From: Zygaena filipendulae
Taxonomy: Eukaryota > Arthropoda > Insecta > Lepidoptera > Zygaenidae
Length of the DNA: 64,000 nt
Assembly (NCBI GenBank): GCA_907165275.2
Contig: OU015661.1
Location: 6,951,501 to 7,015,500, forward strand
Direction: 5' to 3'
Numbering within the stretch: the first letter of the stretch is position 1; every line of letters starts with the position of its first letter. The position numbers and the translations under genes were made by a program. Below are positions 1 through 12,349 of this stretch, one piece after another. The notes below the pieces were generated by a model. That model was not told the DNA's origin. It made no database searches and was given only the letters and a program-made list of their open reading frames with translations.

Positions 1-140
1 CCCGCGTAAGTTTCGGAATTCCTGCGGAAACAATGTTTTTCTAAAACAAAAGTAGCCTAAGTTACTCTTTATAACATCAGCTACCTGCCAGAGAAAGTCT
101 CGTTAAAAACGGTCCAGCCGTTTCAGACAAACAGAGAAAA
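1..140 (-). repeat. Dispersed repeat remnant cut by the window edge
   Basis: Starts with CCCGCGTAAGTTTCGGAATT and continues 'AAAGTAGCCTAAGTTACT...CCAGCCGTTTCAGA'. The same text recurs at 35080-35170, 38290-38350 and 50030-50110, so it is a repeat family. It is truncated here. Confidence 0.5.
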
Positions 141-169
141 ATTTAAAGAATTGTTTTTTTAACCAACTT

Positions 170-290
170 AGTAGTAGCGTAGCACAGAAGCGATGCTGGG
201 GGCGGCGGCAGCGGCAAGTCACTGCTACGGGTCTACGCGCGCCCAGAGTGCTACGAGCGGAGCGTAGCGTAGCGATAAGCCCGGCCCCCT
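170..290. other. GC-rich patch of unknown origin
   Basis: Rich in GTAGC/GCTACG words and GGCGGCGGCAGCGG, in sharp contrast to the AT-rich flanks. No ORF or family was recognised. Confidence 0.3.
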
Positions 291-329
291 AGCCCTAATT
301 AATTATTTTGCGCTTTAACGGACTTTATC

Positions 330-566
330 TGGACATAGATAAGCAATAGTGTGTTAACCCACACTGGAGAAATTTTGAGTAAATCGTGTTTTAAAACTAT
401 AGTGCCATTTTATGTCTTCATTTTTTTATGTTCAACATATTGTTACATATTTATACAATGTAATGAAGTAAACACATAATTAAAAAACGTTCTCTAACTC
501 TCAATAAATCGTTCTGTATCTATAACTGAATTTGTGGGTTAACATATTATTGCTTATCTGCGTCCA
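330..566. mobile_element. MITE-like element with 34-bp terminal inverted repeats
   Basis: 330-363 and 533-566 are inverted copies (about 29 of 34 match), both containing AGATAAGCAATA and GTTAACCCACA. The 169-bp centre is AT-rich and non-coding. No clear target duplication was found. Confidence 0.6.
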
Positions 567-569
567 TCT

Positions 570-2930
570 ATCCTTTCATTGGCTGTTGTTCTTTTTATAA
601 GTAGTTGTATTTAGATTGACAATACTTTTCCCAAAAGAATAGCGTTTAATAAGTATTCGGAATAGGATGACCACTCCCTTGTCGGAGAAAACTTCTATAA
701 AGATATTCAGTAATGAGTTGCTATTTTGAAACAAAAGACGGCAAGGGGTTTTTGTTTTGTACGAGTATTTTTGTTAAACGTAAAAAACAACTGCATGTAG
801 GAAGGATTTCACACAAAAACACAGGGGTTTATTAGAACTGAAAAAAAAAAACTGCAGTCCATTGTCATATTGAAGTCTGAAGTATTCCAGAAGCGACTCC
901 TTTGACGGGTGGCGATACCAAGAAAACAAAGACAAAGCGTCATGTTAAAACTCCAGTGAGATATATTATTCAGCTTTCCGTCGCAGACAGTAAAGTAACT
1001 GACATGTTATGTGACAATAGTATACGCGGGGGATACAAAAGGAAATATTAAATAATCAAAAAATACCCCAGAAAATATCCCGCTATATTGTTTCCTCATA
1101 TTATTATTTGCTCTCAAGGACGGTCGAAAATTGAGTTAGTTTAGGATCGGAGACGTTTTGTTACAATATGAAAATTTATTAGTTAGTTCTATGCTTGGTG
1201 TATTTATTATATGCTTACACGTGCTATTATTTCAAACAAATCTATAAATGTTTTTTTAGCACACACGACTGAAGGGTGGCAAAGTTTTTTGTTATGTACA
1301 AAATGACGTGATAATAATGAGAGATGAAAAACAACAAAAAGATCTTAGAGAAACTGAGAGGTTTGAACCGACATCCAAGCGGTCACTACAATACAATACA
1401 ACCAATAATACTTGAAAACCTGGTTTCGATAGCTACTGATCACTGAAGCTATGTATAAATACCATTATTATAACAATTATTATTACCATTACTAAAACCA
1501 TGTCCATGAAAGTAACACAGCAAACACCAAATTGTTTTCCTCCCAATGCATAAAAAACGCCTGAGTATCGTGGAATACTCGGTTAGAACTCAGTTTCTGC
1601 GCCTCGTAGTTTCCGAGATATAATGCTTTCGAAAATTTGACTTTTATCTGATTTTCTTAACGTGCCTACCTCGAGAATGGTTAAAAAAATGAATTAAGAG
1701 GTGCCCACTAAGTAAGTAATCATTTTTTTCACATTTGAAAAAAGAAACCAATAATAATCCAAAGTCAAACTAAGCCTAGGTCAGTAAATTTTTATTTCAT
1801 CGTTTCTCTGGAGAAAGCTGCAAACTTGCAACATATCTGCTTTTGTTAATGCGTTGGTTTTGGACTTCAATTTTGAACAATATTTTGAATGAAACTATCG
1901 CTCTAGGTGTAATATCTCTATGGCTACCGCTATATTATATTAAGTCTTAATGGATGGAATTAAAACTTATATTGTATGGCATAAAATGTCGTGTAACCAT
2001 CACCGAACTAATATAAGTCGATAGTTTGTCGCTTATACATATAGTATATTTATAAAGTCCAAGTAATCTGTAGGGGCGTCAGTACGCATCCCGTATACTA
2101 CGCCACTAGTCAAACGTTCGGACCCCCGGTTCATCTGCCTTCTATTTCATACATAAAGTACGTTGAAAAAGTATATTGATACGGGCCACTGACAACTGAA
2201 CTTCACTCATAATGAGAGCAGCGTGTGCGAACCAATAAGTAACGAACAATAATCGTTCCAGAAACCACGAATTAACCAATAAACGCGCACCTCTGACACA
2301 GTGACGGAAAATTTCGCCTAGTCATACCGTCATTCATACCGTGCGAAAAAGAATTTTGTTCGAAAAAAATTCACATCAAAGTCCCATTTATATTATAATT
2401 TAATTTTTATATATATTTAACGAAACAAACTGAAAATTAAGGCAACTCTCAGATGGGTCGTTGATTGTTCGCCAGTAATTACGGTAAAATATAACGTCTG
2501 TCGTAAATATAAAACATACAAGCTAAGTACCAAAACACGAGACGGTCCCTACGAATAAAAAAAAAACGTCAAGACGAGCGAGAAAATAATAGCAGTTCTT
2601 TACGCTTTGGTTAAAAATTTCCAACAAGGCCCCAACTTTGACATTAGCGTGTGAATTATCGCAGTCTCTTCGGTGTCATTTGTGAACTTAAAGTTCTGAA
2701 CTTTGTGTTTCTGATGCGAATTCTTTGCAGACTAAGTTTGCCCAGGGCTATGGCCACCACAAAAGGTCTGAATAGAAGTATTCACTCATAACTGTTTACA
2801 TGAGGCTTGTATTAAAGAAGGTATATAATAATAATGCTATGGACATTATCACACAGCGACTACTGCAGGTTGCAAACTATGCAGAGCTGATATCTTAAAT
2901 ATTTACGTGCTGAATACTTACCCACAATCA
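570..2930. other. AT-rich stretch without recognised features
   Basis: No ORF of interest, no repeat family I recognise, and no RNA gene. Only short poly(A) and simple runs are seen. Confidence 0.4.
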
Positions 2931-2939
2931 GCGTAAGTG

Positions 2940-3010
2940 ACTGAAATGTTTACCTTGAAGCGGGGATCGAACCCGCAACACTTGGAGCAGAACTCAAGTT
3001 CGCTGTATAT
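2940..3010 (-). mobile_element. tRNA-derived SINE head remnant
   Basis: The minus strand carries GCGGGTTCGATCCCCGCTTC, a perfect pol III B box (GGTTCGATCCC) in a tRNA T-arm-like stem. No intact acceptor or anticodon arm is seen, so it is a SINE or tRNA relic rather than a working tRNA gene. Confidence 0.45.
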
Positions 3011-3534
3011 TCGTAGTAAAAGCTGAATTATGTTCAATGTTTTCTTCTCTACCTGCAATGATCACAAAAAGCTGCGAAAACTTCAAGAAAGTCACAGTGG
3101 TCCTTGATGCACTATGACCAACAACATCCCGTGTCCATAGCACTGCCCTGCTAATAGTGCTAATTGTATTTGCAGTAATCGACAATTTTATGATTTTCAC
3201 TTTTTTTGCAAAAATGACATCCCAAGGAGATAATCTATATCTAAAACGTTTTTCATTCAACTACGTAGTAATGTTATCATTAATCACTACAAAACCGAGC
3301 ACAAAGGATGACTTTTCTGCTTAGAACAAAAACAGTACAGTAATGTTATATGAAATGCACAGTTTTTCATTATTGCACTGTTTGTTTATATTTTGGTTTT
3401 TTGATATACATTTACCACAGAGGTTTGGTTATAAAATGTACGCGTTAGATCGATCAAAAAGATACTGATTATTACTGAGACTGAAAATTAAGTTCAGCTG
3501 AATAAAACTGAATGGGTGAAAATAATTATTATTA

Positions 3535-3627
3535 TCTATACCAATATTGTAAAGAGGTAAAGTTGGTGAGATTGTGAATTATGGGAACTCCAAAATTACC
3601 ACGGGTGAAACCACGGGGGATAGCTAG
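3535..3627 (+). mobile_element. Helitron-like repeat, short internally deleted copy
   Basis: A|TCTATACCAATATTGTAAAG at the left and GGGTGAAACCACGGGGGATAG...CTAG|T at the right, only 93 bp. Both ends are kept and most of the middle is gone. Confidence 0.6.
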
Positions 3628-3874
3628 TTCACAAATAAACCAAACAATTACTAGAATATATGTTCCAGGTAAAAGTGAAAATTTCACTTTTAATAATTGC
3701 TCATTTAATAATTACAAGTTTCCAATTTTTGTCGGAAAGATGAATTGAACTTTGTTTTCAATAACTTCAGTTTTTATATTTTATCGCGGTAGATAGATCT
3801 GCAGTTGAAAGAAAATTATGCACATTGCTAAAGTGAGTAATCAATGCACTCTTGCTAATTTAGTAGCAACCAAA

Positions 3875-4040
3875 ATTTTCTTTTTTTTCTTCTTCGTCGG
3901 TACGCTCTCGGCAGAGCGGTCGTGGTCATCACTAAGATGTCACATTGTGGGCAGATGTTACGTGCCTCACGATGACTCGCCACCCTGCCCGGTCAGATGC
4001 TGTTCTTGTGCATTCCATCGCATTGGATATGGAGTGACGT
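3875..4040 (-). mobile_element. Possible 3' end of a LINE ORF
   Basis: The minus strand reads ...ASDRAGWRVIVRHVTSAH, then stops, then a run of acidic and charged codons, resembling the last residues of arthropod non-LTR reverse transcriptase ORFs. GC content is well above the flanks. Weak assignment. Confidence 0.3.
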
Positions 4041-4044
4041 AAAA

Positions 4045-5305
4045 CGTCGAATGTCAATAACTAGATCAGAAATGGATAGTTTAAAGAAAATATGGAAAAC
4101 CAACCTATCACTCGTGCATTAATAACTGACTTTGCGCTCGGTGTAACAATCTACTATTACAAGTTTCTTCTTATTACAATTTAAAATTTGTATAAGAGAG
4201 ATTTCTTAGATATCAAGAAATATTTTTAAATCACGTTTATCTCCAAACCGCCATTCTGCAACCTGGGTACTTACTGCGTTTGCAATAAGGTGGGCAAAAC
4301 ATCACGTGCCTATAACACAATCTTGAACGTTTTAAATGGCCAAAAATTACAAATCATTATTATTCTGTGTGCTTTAAGACATGTATGTATATACAATTGT
4401 ACATATTAGGTATGTCTCTTTTTTAACCGAAACTTTTTGGCGCGCAGGAAAAAAATTGTGACGCGTTATCTCAAAACAGTGTGTTATGGTCATAGTGAAA
4501 CAAAGCCCTGATGGAGTTTCTTTGCTCTATGTAGGTACTGTACGTAGCTTGCTCTCTATCTATTACCCAACTTTTAATTGAGTTTTTAGCGAAAAATTAA
4601 AACATCTGGTACAACTTTTACACTAACTTAGTACCCCAAGTACTTTGATTACGAGTAATTAGGCGCAATCAAAAAACCCTTTCCAGAGAAGTTTCAACCT
4701 ATTTTGACTTGAATTAAAATCGTTCAGCTCTTAAATTAAGTTCTTTCAAATTAAAATGAAAAAGAATTCAATTAAGAAACGTAATGTAAGCAGCGGAAGG
4801 AGTCCAATTAAAACTATGTCTTCGTGGGAAAACCGGTAAAAGGCAAGGCGGATATACTTAAAAAAATATCAAAAACCGTCTATAAATTGAGGTACATTTT
4901 ATTTTCAGTATTTATGAGAGAAAGAAATCGGTACCTAAATAAATAACATAAACAAACGCCGCAATCGCAGAAAGTCATCCTCGAGTTAATTAGGGATGTT
5001 TTGCTATAATTTATTTACACTCAGAATTATGGACGTACCAAAAAAAATTATCTTTTAAAACGTGACTTGTTTGTATGAAACTAATTTGGACTCAGCGAAC
5101 AATAATTTGCTCCAAGGTTGTATGATGAAGTTCGTTAACAATAATAATAGAGAGTTGAAATGTCTAGTACTTTTTAGTCTAATTTAATTATTAATATTGT
5201 TAAGTTTTAAATATGAAAATATCCCTGTTTACCTACATGAAATTTGTGTATTACGAATTTATTGTAGAGTATATGCATTTATTGTACATGTATGTATATG
5301 AAGTG
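4045..5305. other. AT-rich stretch without recognised features
   Basis: No gene or repeat family could be recognised. Confidence 0.35.
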
Positions 5306-5311
5306 TATGAG

Positions 5312-5524
5312 CCATTTGGGGTCGAAACACTGGGACCTTGGGGTCCAAGCGCACGCCAACTATATAAAGAGCTGGCGGTGCGACTGGTCGAGGCGTCGCG
5401 TGACCAGAAAGCTGGTGTTTACTTCGCCCAGCGAGTAAGCCTCGCTATCCAGCGGGGTAATGCCGCCAGCCTATTGGGCACGCTTCCAGCTGTGGAGGAC
5501 CTAGGGCAAATTTTTTATTTGTAA
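5312..5524 (+). pseudogene. 5'-truncated LINE: C-terminus of a reverse transcriptase ORF
   Basis: About 70 intact codons to a TAA stop: PFGVETLGPWGPSARQLYKE, then AGVYFAQRVSLAIQRGNAAS and LLGTLP. This GPWGP / QRxSLAIQRGNAAS pattern is what I know from the C-terminus of non-LTR retrotransposon ORFs in invertebrates. GC is high and then falls sharply at both edges. The first 33 codons of the open frame are AT-rich host DNA, as expected for 5' truncation on insertion. Confidence 0.6.
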
Positions 5525-5647
5525 ATATAGTTTTTATTTTACGCATATTTATAGTTTGAATATATTTTCAATGTAATTAGGTAAGTATGTGTAGATACTA
5601 GATATCTAATACCGACAGAAAACTGATAAATTCTTTATTGAACACTA

Positions 5648-5687
5648 TCAAAAGAAACAATACCTAATCAAAAGAAACAATACCTAA
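5648..5687. repeat. Exact 20-bp tandem duplication
   Basis: TCAAAAGAAACAATACCTAA occurs twice in direct contact. Confidence 0.8.
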
Positions 5688-5787
5688 TAACAATTTTATA
5701 ACAGATGAAACGAAAACACGTGTTTCAAATTCTTCAACGAAACTTCAAACGAAAAAATTCTTCTTTCAAACGAAATCTTATTTAGGT

Positions 5788-5860
5788 ATATTTCTTTATT
5801 GCACAGAACGTATCTACAAATGGCGAACTTAATACATATCACAGTTTGACATAAATAATT
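5788..5860 (-). mobile_element. LINE tail fragment
   Basis: TTTCTTTATTGCACAG...AAATGGCGAACTTAAT matches the LINE 3' ends at 44697 and 51600. The minus strand is the sense strand. Confidence 0.5.
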
Positions 5861-6087
5861 ATGTAATACACTATTTGGAAAGCTTCGGAATTGTTATAAA
5901 GTCGATATTAATAGGTCGATATACCTACTTATATTATAAACAGGAAAACATTGTATTGCTTACATCTACTAATACAATATTATTATAAAGAATAAAGTTT
6001 GTTTGTTTGTTTCTAAGAGAACTGTCGAATTCTTTCACTTGTAAAGTAACCATCAAGAGTTTCCAATGGAATCTTGAAAATAACTAG

Positions 6088-6297
6088 TCTATACATATAA
6101 AATGCTTTGTCCTGAATGACTGATGGATCAACGCACAGCCTAAACCGCTGATCGTAAAGACCTGAAACTTAGAGGGTGCGTTCTTTGTATGACGTAGACA
6201 TCCGATAAGAAAGGAATTTTTGAAAATTCAAAGTTTGTATGTAACAATTCCGCGGGAATTTGAAATTATCGTGGGTGAAACCGCGCGGGACAGCTAG
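6088..6297 (+). mobile_element. Helitron-like repeat, near full length
   Basis: TCTATACATATAAAATGCTT at the left; CGTGGGTGAAACCGCGCGG and CTAG|T at the right. 210 bp. Confidence 0.55.
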
Positions 6298-6444
6298 TAC
6301 ATATAAATAGGTAGATATTAAATCATGTTTACAGTAACAAAAAACATCGATACATATTATGTGTGTTAAGTTTGAACAAAATTGAAAGTGACCGACTTGA
6401 TATATATTTTTACTCAACTAAACACAACATGAATAAGTTTAAAG

Positions 6445-6608
6445 GCAGTGTACCTAAATAAATCTATTTTAGTGGCGTGGTGTCGCTGTTTCTAAGCCAT
6501 AAACACGGCGGCCGGTGGTCAACAAACAATGTGCCCCTCTTTACAAGCAAAGGCACACCATTTGTTGTGCCCGCAAAAACTAGTGGTGTGGTGTTAAGGT
6601 ACACGCCC
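6445..6608. mobile_element. MITE-like element with short inverted ends
   Basis: GGCAGTGTACCT at the left and AGGTACACGCCC at the right (10 of 12 inverted match), with subterminal direct motifs GTGGCGTGGTGTCG and GTGGTGTGGTGTTA. It is GC-rich and non-coding. Confidence 0.4.
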
Positions 6609-6736
6609 ATACCGTGATGTATGTATAGTGTAGACTGCCCACGAGTATTTATTGCAGCCGCCCACGTGGAGAAACAGCGCGTCGCGCGTCGCCCACATTA
6701 TGTTTGACTTTTATCTTTATTATTTTATTTATTAAG

Positions 6737-6790
6737 TGTTCTCCGCGGTTTCACCCGTGTTAATTTTGGGGTTTCTGTGGCAATTCTGGA
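6737..6790 (-). mobile_element. Helitron-like end fragment
   Basis: CTCCGCGGTTTCACCCGTGT followed by TAATTTTGGGGTTTC. Only the hairpin end is kept. Confidence 0.45.
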
Positions 6791-6792
6791 AT

Positions 6793-6968
6793 AGTCAGTC
6801 AAATAATTTTATTCAAAATTGGCCCATATTGTGGCTCTTTTTGACGTCAAATAAATTATAATTTTCATGACAGCACCCATAAAATGTCCACCCTTCACAG
6901 CTTCCTAGTGCTATAACTAAGGAGAAGAAGCTGTTTAGCAAACTCCTCAGTAGCATGCTGTCAGTTCA
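6793..6968. repeat. Dispersed repeat ('GGCTCTTTTTGACGTCAA' family)
   Basis: Contains CAAAATTGGCCCATATTGTG and TGGCTCTTTTTGACGTCAA, then CCTAGTGCTATAAC and CAGTAGCATGCTGTCAGTT. Related pieces lie at 13500-13650 and 40712-40790. Confidence 0.5.
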
Positions 6969-7169
6969 AAGTTATGTAAAAGATACTATTGTTAACTCAA
7001 AATTGCAACCAATTACGAACGAACAAAGAGTCGTAACGAAGAAAATTAATTAATAGCACCCTATGCACCCTATGTCCTTTTTGTACCCATGGCAACGTGT
7101 ATGCAAAATTGTATGATCAGGTCAAAGCGTAATAAACGAACAAATAAACACGCATTCGGATTTATAATA

Positions 7170-8680
7170 AACTAGCTGTCCCTTTTCTGTTCCCCCCACT
7201 CACTTATGTACATCGTAACTAGGTACCTACCTTTATATTTTAATTTTCTATACACAGCTCTTTGGTCTGGTCATTAATAAATCAAACAATCAGGCCATGT
7301 AATAAATGTACCTAGTTATCTATCTCAATATTTAATTTTGATGAGGCGATAAAAAGATATAAAACAAAAACATATTATGTGTGTGTTCTTATAGGTAGGT
7401 GTGTATAAAAAAGAGAATATCACAGACAAAAATAGGTACCTAACAAACGTAAAACCCAGCAAAAGAAGTGGGATAATTGAAAACCCTGATCTCTCATTAA
7501 AATCTCTCGGCTCCGTCCGTTTGAAAATTAAACATCGCCATATCGTAGTCACGTCGGCTGTTCTGGCCACTTTTTATGAGTGCTCATCCCCCGATCAAAG
7601 ATAATCCAAGACCTTTTTAATTAGAGATTGTGTGGAAAAAGCTTTAAAAATTGACATATGGATAGATAACAACAGAAAATTAGTTTTTATTTAATGATTA
7701 ATACAGGTATACCATTTTTGAAGTGAATTTTAACTGGTGAAATTTCTTTAGGCGCGATTATACTCGTAGAGTGTTTCAAGATTGACTTTATGAGTATCAT
7801 TTTTAATCGAAACTATTCTGACGCGAAAAGAGCATTATTTTTCTCTAGTAATTAAATGTAAGCATTTTATCTACATCTTTAATCGCGATGACACTTGGCT
7901 CGTCATTTAATTAAATTTATTTGGCCTAAACTATTTAGTTAAACTGGTGGGACGTGGTGTTTACAGGTCGTAATAAGTGGAGGTCTATATTATAGTCTCT
8001 ATACCTACCTCTCTAAAGGTAAGGATAGGGAGCTTGTGTATGGTTGTGCCTATTGGATTTGATTTAGGAATAAATCAGATTATATAATTATGTATAAGCA
8101 TTACAGTTGTTTAAGTTTAGGGATCCATATACATTTTAATTTACCTTAGGTACATTTCTTTTTTCTTTAACTATAACTTGTGTCAGGTAGGTACCTACTA
8201 CTAGGTATAGATTATTATTTATTGAGATATTTTATAACTATATTATATACCTTCAAAAATCAACAAAACAAACAGGTCCACTCCCACTTCACTGTACTTA
8301 ATTAAATTTATTCATTTACATAAACAACACAAAATATTTTTAAATGTCATTAACAGCATTTATCAATTGAATAATACGAGTGAAATGCATTTCGATTAAA
8401 ATAAATTTTATGTACACATATGGGTTATGCAAAATTTTGCATGTTGTATAATTTAGTTGACTGTTTAATAAAGTAGGTAATTTGCACACAATTTTATATT
8501 AAAACCGCATTGATTATTGGGTATGATTTTGATTAGTCGAAGGCTTAAAACGCTTGATATTATACGAATAATAAACCATTGCACAACATTAATTATTCGT
8601 AGTCATTAAATAAACAGCAAACACGTGTTATTTACGAGTAAATGCCTATACCTACTAAACTTTGATAAGAATATGATAAA
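7170..8680. other. AT-rich stretch without recognised genes
   Basis: A short Helitron-like end (ACTAGCTGTCCC at 7171) opens the stretch. The rest is AT-rich with many TAGGTA/TACCTA words. Overlapping ORFs near 7400 have no coding character. Confidence 0.35.
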
Positions 8681-8687
8681 GGGGAAA

Positions 8688-8859
8688 GATTTGATTTTTT
8701 ATTTGTTTGTTTGTTATACGATTTAACTCAAAAACTACTGGACCGATTTCAAAAATTCTTGCACCATTAGAATGCTACATTGTCCCCGAGTAACATTTAA
8801 GCTATATTGTGACCCGGAATTCCTGCGGAAACTCCAAAATTATCGCGGGGAAAATCTAG
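8688..8859 (+). mobile_element. Helitron-like repeat
   Basis: GACCGATTTCAAAAATTCTT in the middle, CCGGAATTCCTGCGGAAACT and TCTAG|T at the right. Confidence 0.5.
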
Positions 8860-9293
8860 TTAATAATAATCGTCTAACCTAGTTAAAAATACTATTGCAT
8901 GATGTACTTAATATATAGTTAATCTTATTATATTGTTATAGGTAGGTACCTAAGTACATCAAGATATAATATAAAATTCTCAAGGAACGTGTACTTATTA
9001 AATGACGTTGCATTAATAAAAAGGCTTTGTTGTGCACCACGCGATTCGGGCCACGACTCATTGTAAACTTTAATGTTTTCTTGGCGTGTTTAAGAATGTT
9101 TCCAATCGATCTCAAACACCGATAAATACTCGTAATAGCCGGATTAAGTGGACTTGTATAAACTGTACTCGTACTATGTTAATAGTTGAAAAGTGAATTA
9201 AATTGAAGAATTGATGTACAACTCTTTAGGGACCTATTAACACTTCATTGATGTAAAAAAAGAATAGGCTTATTATATAAATTTATTTATTTA

Positions 9294-9715
9294 CTAGCTG
9301 TGCCCCGCGGTAATTTCGGAGTTTCCGCAGGAATTCCGGGATAAAAAGTACCCTATGTCCTTCTCTGTACATCTGAAAACGTGCACGCTAAATTTCATCC
9401 AAATCCGTTCAGCCATTCAGATTCAGATTGGGTAAACATAAAGATTGAGTAAAGCGCATTTTCCGACTTGCTTCAAATTTATCGTCACTGCTCAGCTCCT
9501 ATGTGTCTTAGCGTTATGTTATACAGCCTATAACCTGCCCAGGAGTATGGACTACAATCGTATCAAGTTTGTTTAAAATCCCTTCAGTAGTTTTTGACCT
9601 ATGCGTACACATACAGACAGACAAACAGACAAAAAATTTACTAATTGTATTTTTGGCATCAGTATCGATTACCATTAATCCTCCAATATTAATTTTGAAT
9701 ATATATTCAATGTAC
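9294..9715 (-). mobile_element. Long Helitron-like element, copy 1
   Basis: 422 bp. CTAGCTGTGCCCCGCGG at the left, then a longer interior (CTCAGCTCCTATGTGTCTTA, ACAGCCTATAACCTGCCCAG) ending ATATTCAATGTAC. The whole interior recurs inverted at 29259-29692 with few differences, defining a longer family member than the ~200-bp copies elsewhere. Confidence 0.65.
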
Positions 9716-9879
9716 AGAATTGACTTCTCTACAGTTTTATTATAAGTATATAGATATATAGATATAAATTTAATGTTACCACACACGGCATAAGACCAAT
9801 TACAATGGTTGACAAAATACTATAGTAGGTCTTACACACAACTCCTCACAAATCTTCAGACACACAGACAAGAGTTCCA

Positions 9880-10135
9880 TCCACTCATCGGCCAACAAAT
9901 GAGACCCAATGTGGGTCCTCAGAAGAGCATTTAGTACGGTCAAGCAATGTGCGATATACTGGCGAGTTGGATCGTGCCCTCGACAAGAGGGGGATGCAAA
10001 TAGCTCGCGTTGTCAGCTTGATCTGTAGCGTAGGAAGTTGTTGGGGACGTACAGACGACCAAAGAGCTCCAGAAGACCTGGACACTCGAAACGACCTCGC
10101 AATATCTTCAAGGCAAAGATTAACTGGATAAATCA
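9880..10135. other. GC-richer unassigned patch
   Basis: Open in more than one frame on both strands but not recognisable. The base composition differs from its flanks, so it may be an old mobile-element or gene fragment. Confidence 0.25.
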
Positions 10136-10436
10136 CCTTCTTACCTCAAATGAGACCAAGCATCCTCAGTAAAAAACATACATACAGCCGAATGCAGAAC
10201 CTTCTCCATATTTCCTCTTATACAAATACCTGAGAAAGGTTTTTCAATCTTTTCCTGTGCAAGAGAGTAAGTAGACTCAAAAGGGTTCCACACGCATGCT
10301 TTTGATTCCAGCTTGCTTCTGATCAGTGTGGTAAACAGTAATTTTATGATATACACGTTGCGAAAATCCGAGACATTGCATAGAACAAACACATTCCCAT
10401 TTATAATTAATAGTAAAGATTTAACTAAGTAACTAA

Positions 10437-10560
10437 CTATGTCCCCTAAGGTAATTTCGGAATTCTCGCGGGAATTTCAGGATAAACTATACCTACGTAT
10501 ATGTATAAACCTTCCTCTTGCATCAATCCTCTATCTATTGGTGAAAACCGCATAAAAATA
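10437..10560 (-). mobile_element. Helitron-like fragment
   Basis: TAATTTCGGAATTCTCGCGG followed by GAATTTCAGGATAAACTAT. Confidence 0.45.
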
Positions 10561-10633
10561 AATTAATTCAGAAATAACGTCCAATTATGTACAGAGTGAT
10601 ACGGATAGATACTGAGTGAGAGTGGCTTGATAC

Positions 10634-10771
10634 TAAGTGGGAAATATTGCTATTTAGGTAGGTATCTATAGGTACATATATTCATAATTATAAATAGTTG
10701 AGTAAGTGGGAAATATTGCTATTTAGGTAGGTATCTATAGGTACATATATTCATAATTATAAATAGTTGAG
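10634..10771. repeat. Exact 69-bp tandem duplication
   Basis: TAAGTGGGAAATATTGCTAT begins at 10634 and again at 10703. I see no difference between the two 69-bp units, so the duplication is recent. Confidence 0.85.
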
Positions 10772-10995
10772 TAATAAATCACTAGAAATAATTTCCTAGT
10801 AAGGTTTAAAGAAGAATTTATTATCAAAAAAGATAAAAATCGCTTACATGAGAATATTAATAAATTAGTAATCAATTACTAAAAATTATACTGTGAAATA
10901 GGTAGATATTTTTTGCAAAATCATTATAATTACAGATACGATTACATATGAATGAAGACTATCTCGTCCCTCGTCGTTCGTGTATCTATTTTATC

Positions 10996-11751
10996 TGTAG
11001 GGGGAATACGCTATGAAACGGACGCGTTATGAAACGGACAATGAAGATATCTTAAAAAATTCTGAACAAAAATATTAATGTGTTTTGGTTGTTGGCAACA
11101 TGAATGACCATAGAAAAACCCACAATAACGACATATTCCGGCAGCCATTATTTTGTTTACTTTTTTACACCTTGTTGGAGCGCATGAGTTTTGTAAAATA
11201 AAAGTCGTATTCCTATTTGCAAACTAATTTAAAATTCAAAAATAACTTAAGCTACAATTGTGATGGTTGTATTTGTTGTGACATATTTTCAAGAAGATAC
11301 GGAATGGTGAGTTATAATATTACTAATACTTAATTATTTGGAATTTGGTTAAAATGTTTTTAGGTTAGTTCCGCAATCAATCGGACAGGTGCCGTCGTCG
11401 CGTTGAAACGAACATCCGATTGTATGCGTCAGTGCCTTATAAAATTTACTGTGTAAAACCAAAGAAATTCAAATATGGTAGGCTCAAAGTATGATATTGG
11501 TTCCTAGTCCGTTTCAAGACACCCATTGTCCTATTCAATGCCACCTGTGTAATGAAACGGACATAAGAGAGTAAAAAGAAAATCGTAATATTTCTTACAA
11601 TAAATTAAATTTTCATAAAGTATGGTGTATGAAAATTATACATTATTAGCTCTGAATTCCTTAAGGACAGTTAATGAGTTCCTAAGTTTTCAACTAGAGT
11701 ATGTAATAATACCTACTTCAAAGTTAAATGTCCGTCCGGATCTCCCCTACA
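10996..11751. mobile_element. Possible DNA transposon with short inverted ends and subterminal GAAACGGAC motifs
   Basis: TGTAGGGGGA at the left and TCTCCCCTACA at the right are inverted. Inside, ATGAAACGGAC occurs near 11013, 11027 and 11550, and in inverted form (GTCCGTTTCA) near 11507; a variant GTCCGTCCGG lies at the right end. There is no coding capacity. Repeated subterminal motifs are typical of transposase-binding ends. The target duplication is not clear. Confidence 0.45.
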
Positions 11752-12349
11752 TAAAGTATTTGGATGTTTTTTAAAGCAAAATTTAAAAAAAAGGGACGAA
11801 AAAACGAAAAATTTATAAAACATTTTATGTTTCCCTGGGATCGGATAAAAACGGTCATTTTTTTGCCAAAGTACACACACTAACCTAAGCTACGCAGTAT
11901 ATAGCCACGAGTTTGTTTAAACAAAAAAAAATTAAACACGGGTGCGTTTTAGTGTCCATACAGGATATTTCTTTTCCTTTCCGTTCACTATGATCAAGTG
12001 GATGATAAAATATTTGTCTCCATTATATCGTCATTCCACAATGTCGCTTACAAGAATAAAATTCTAGAAATTAATGCTAAATTTATTTAAATGAAGAAAA
12101 AACAGAATCAAAGAAAAAAAAATAAGTAGGTAAAGGAATTTTTTCGCTAAATATCAATGAATTACAAACTAAAGTAAGTAAATCTAATTTTTATGATAAA
12201 CAAAATAAAAAAAAAAAATTAAAACCGATTTCAATACACACAAAAATACAATACACGAAAAAGTTACAGATAAATTAAAAAAAAATCGGATTAATTCGTA
12301 AGACAAAAATTCATGTAATATAATTATTAGTAGGTAGCGGATTTTTTCG

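Noticed and set aside
2994..3260. 88-codon minus-strand ORF
   Set aside because: It touches a SINE head at its 3' end and shows no recognisable domain.
9949..10131. Overlapping ORFs on both strands in a GC-richer patch
   Set aside because: Open frames on both strands reflect base composition; no family resemblance was seen.
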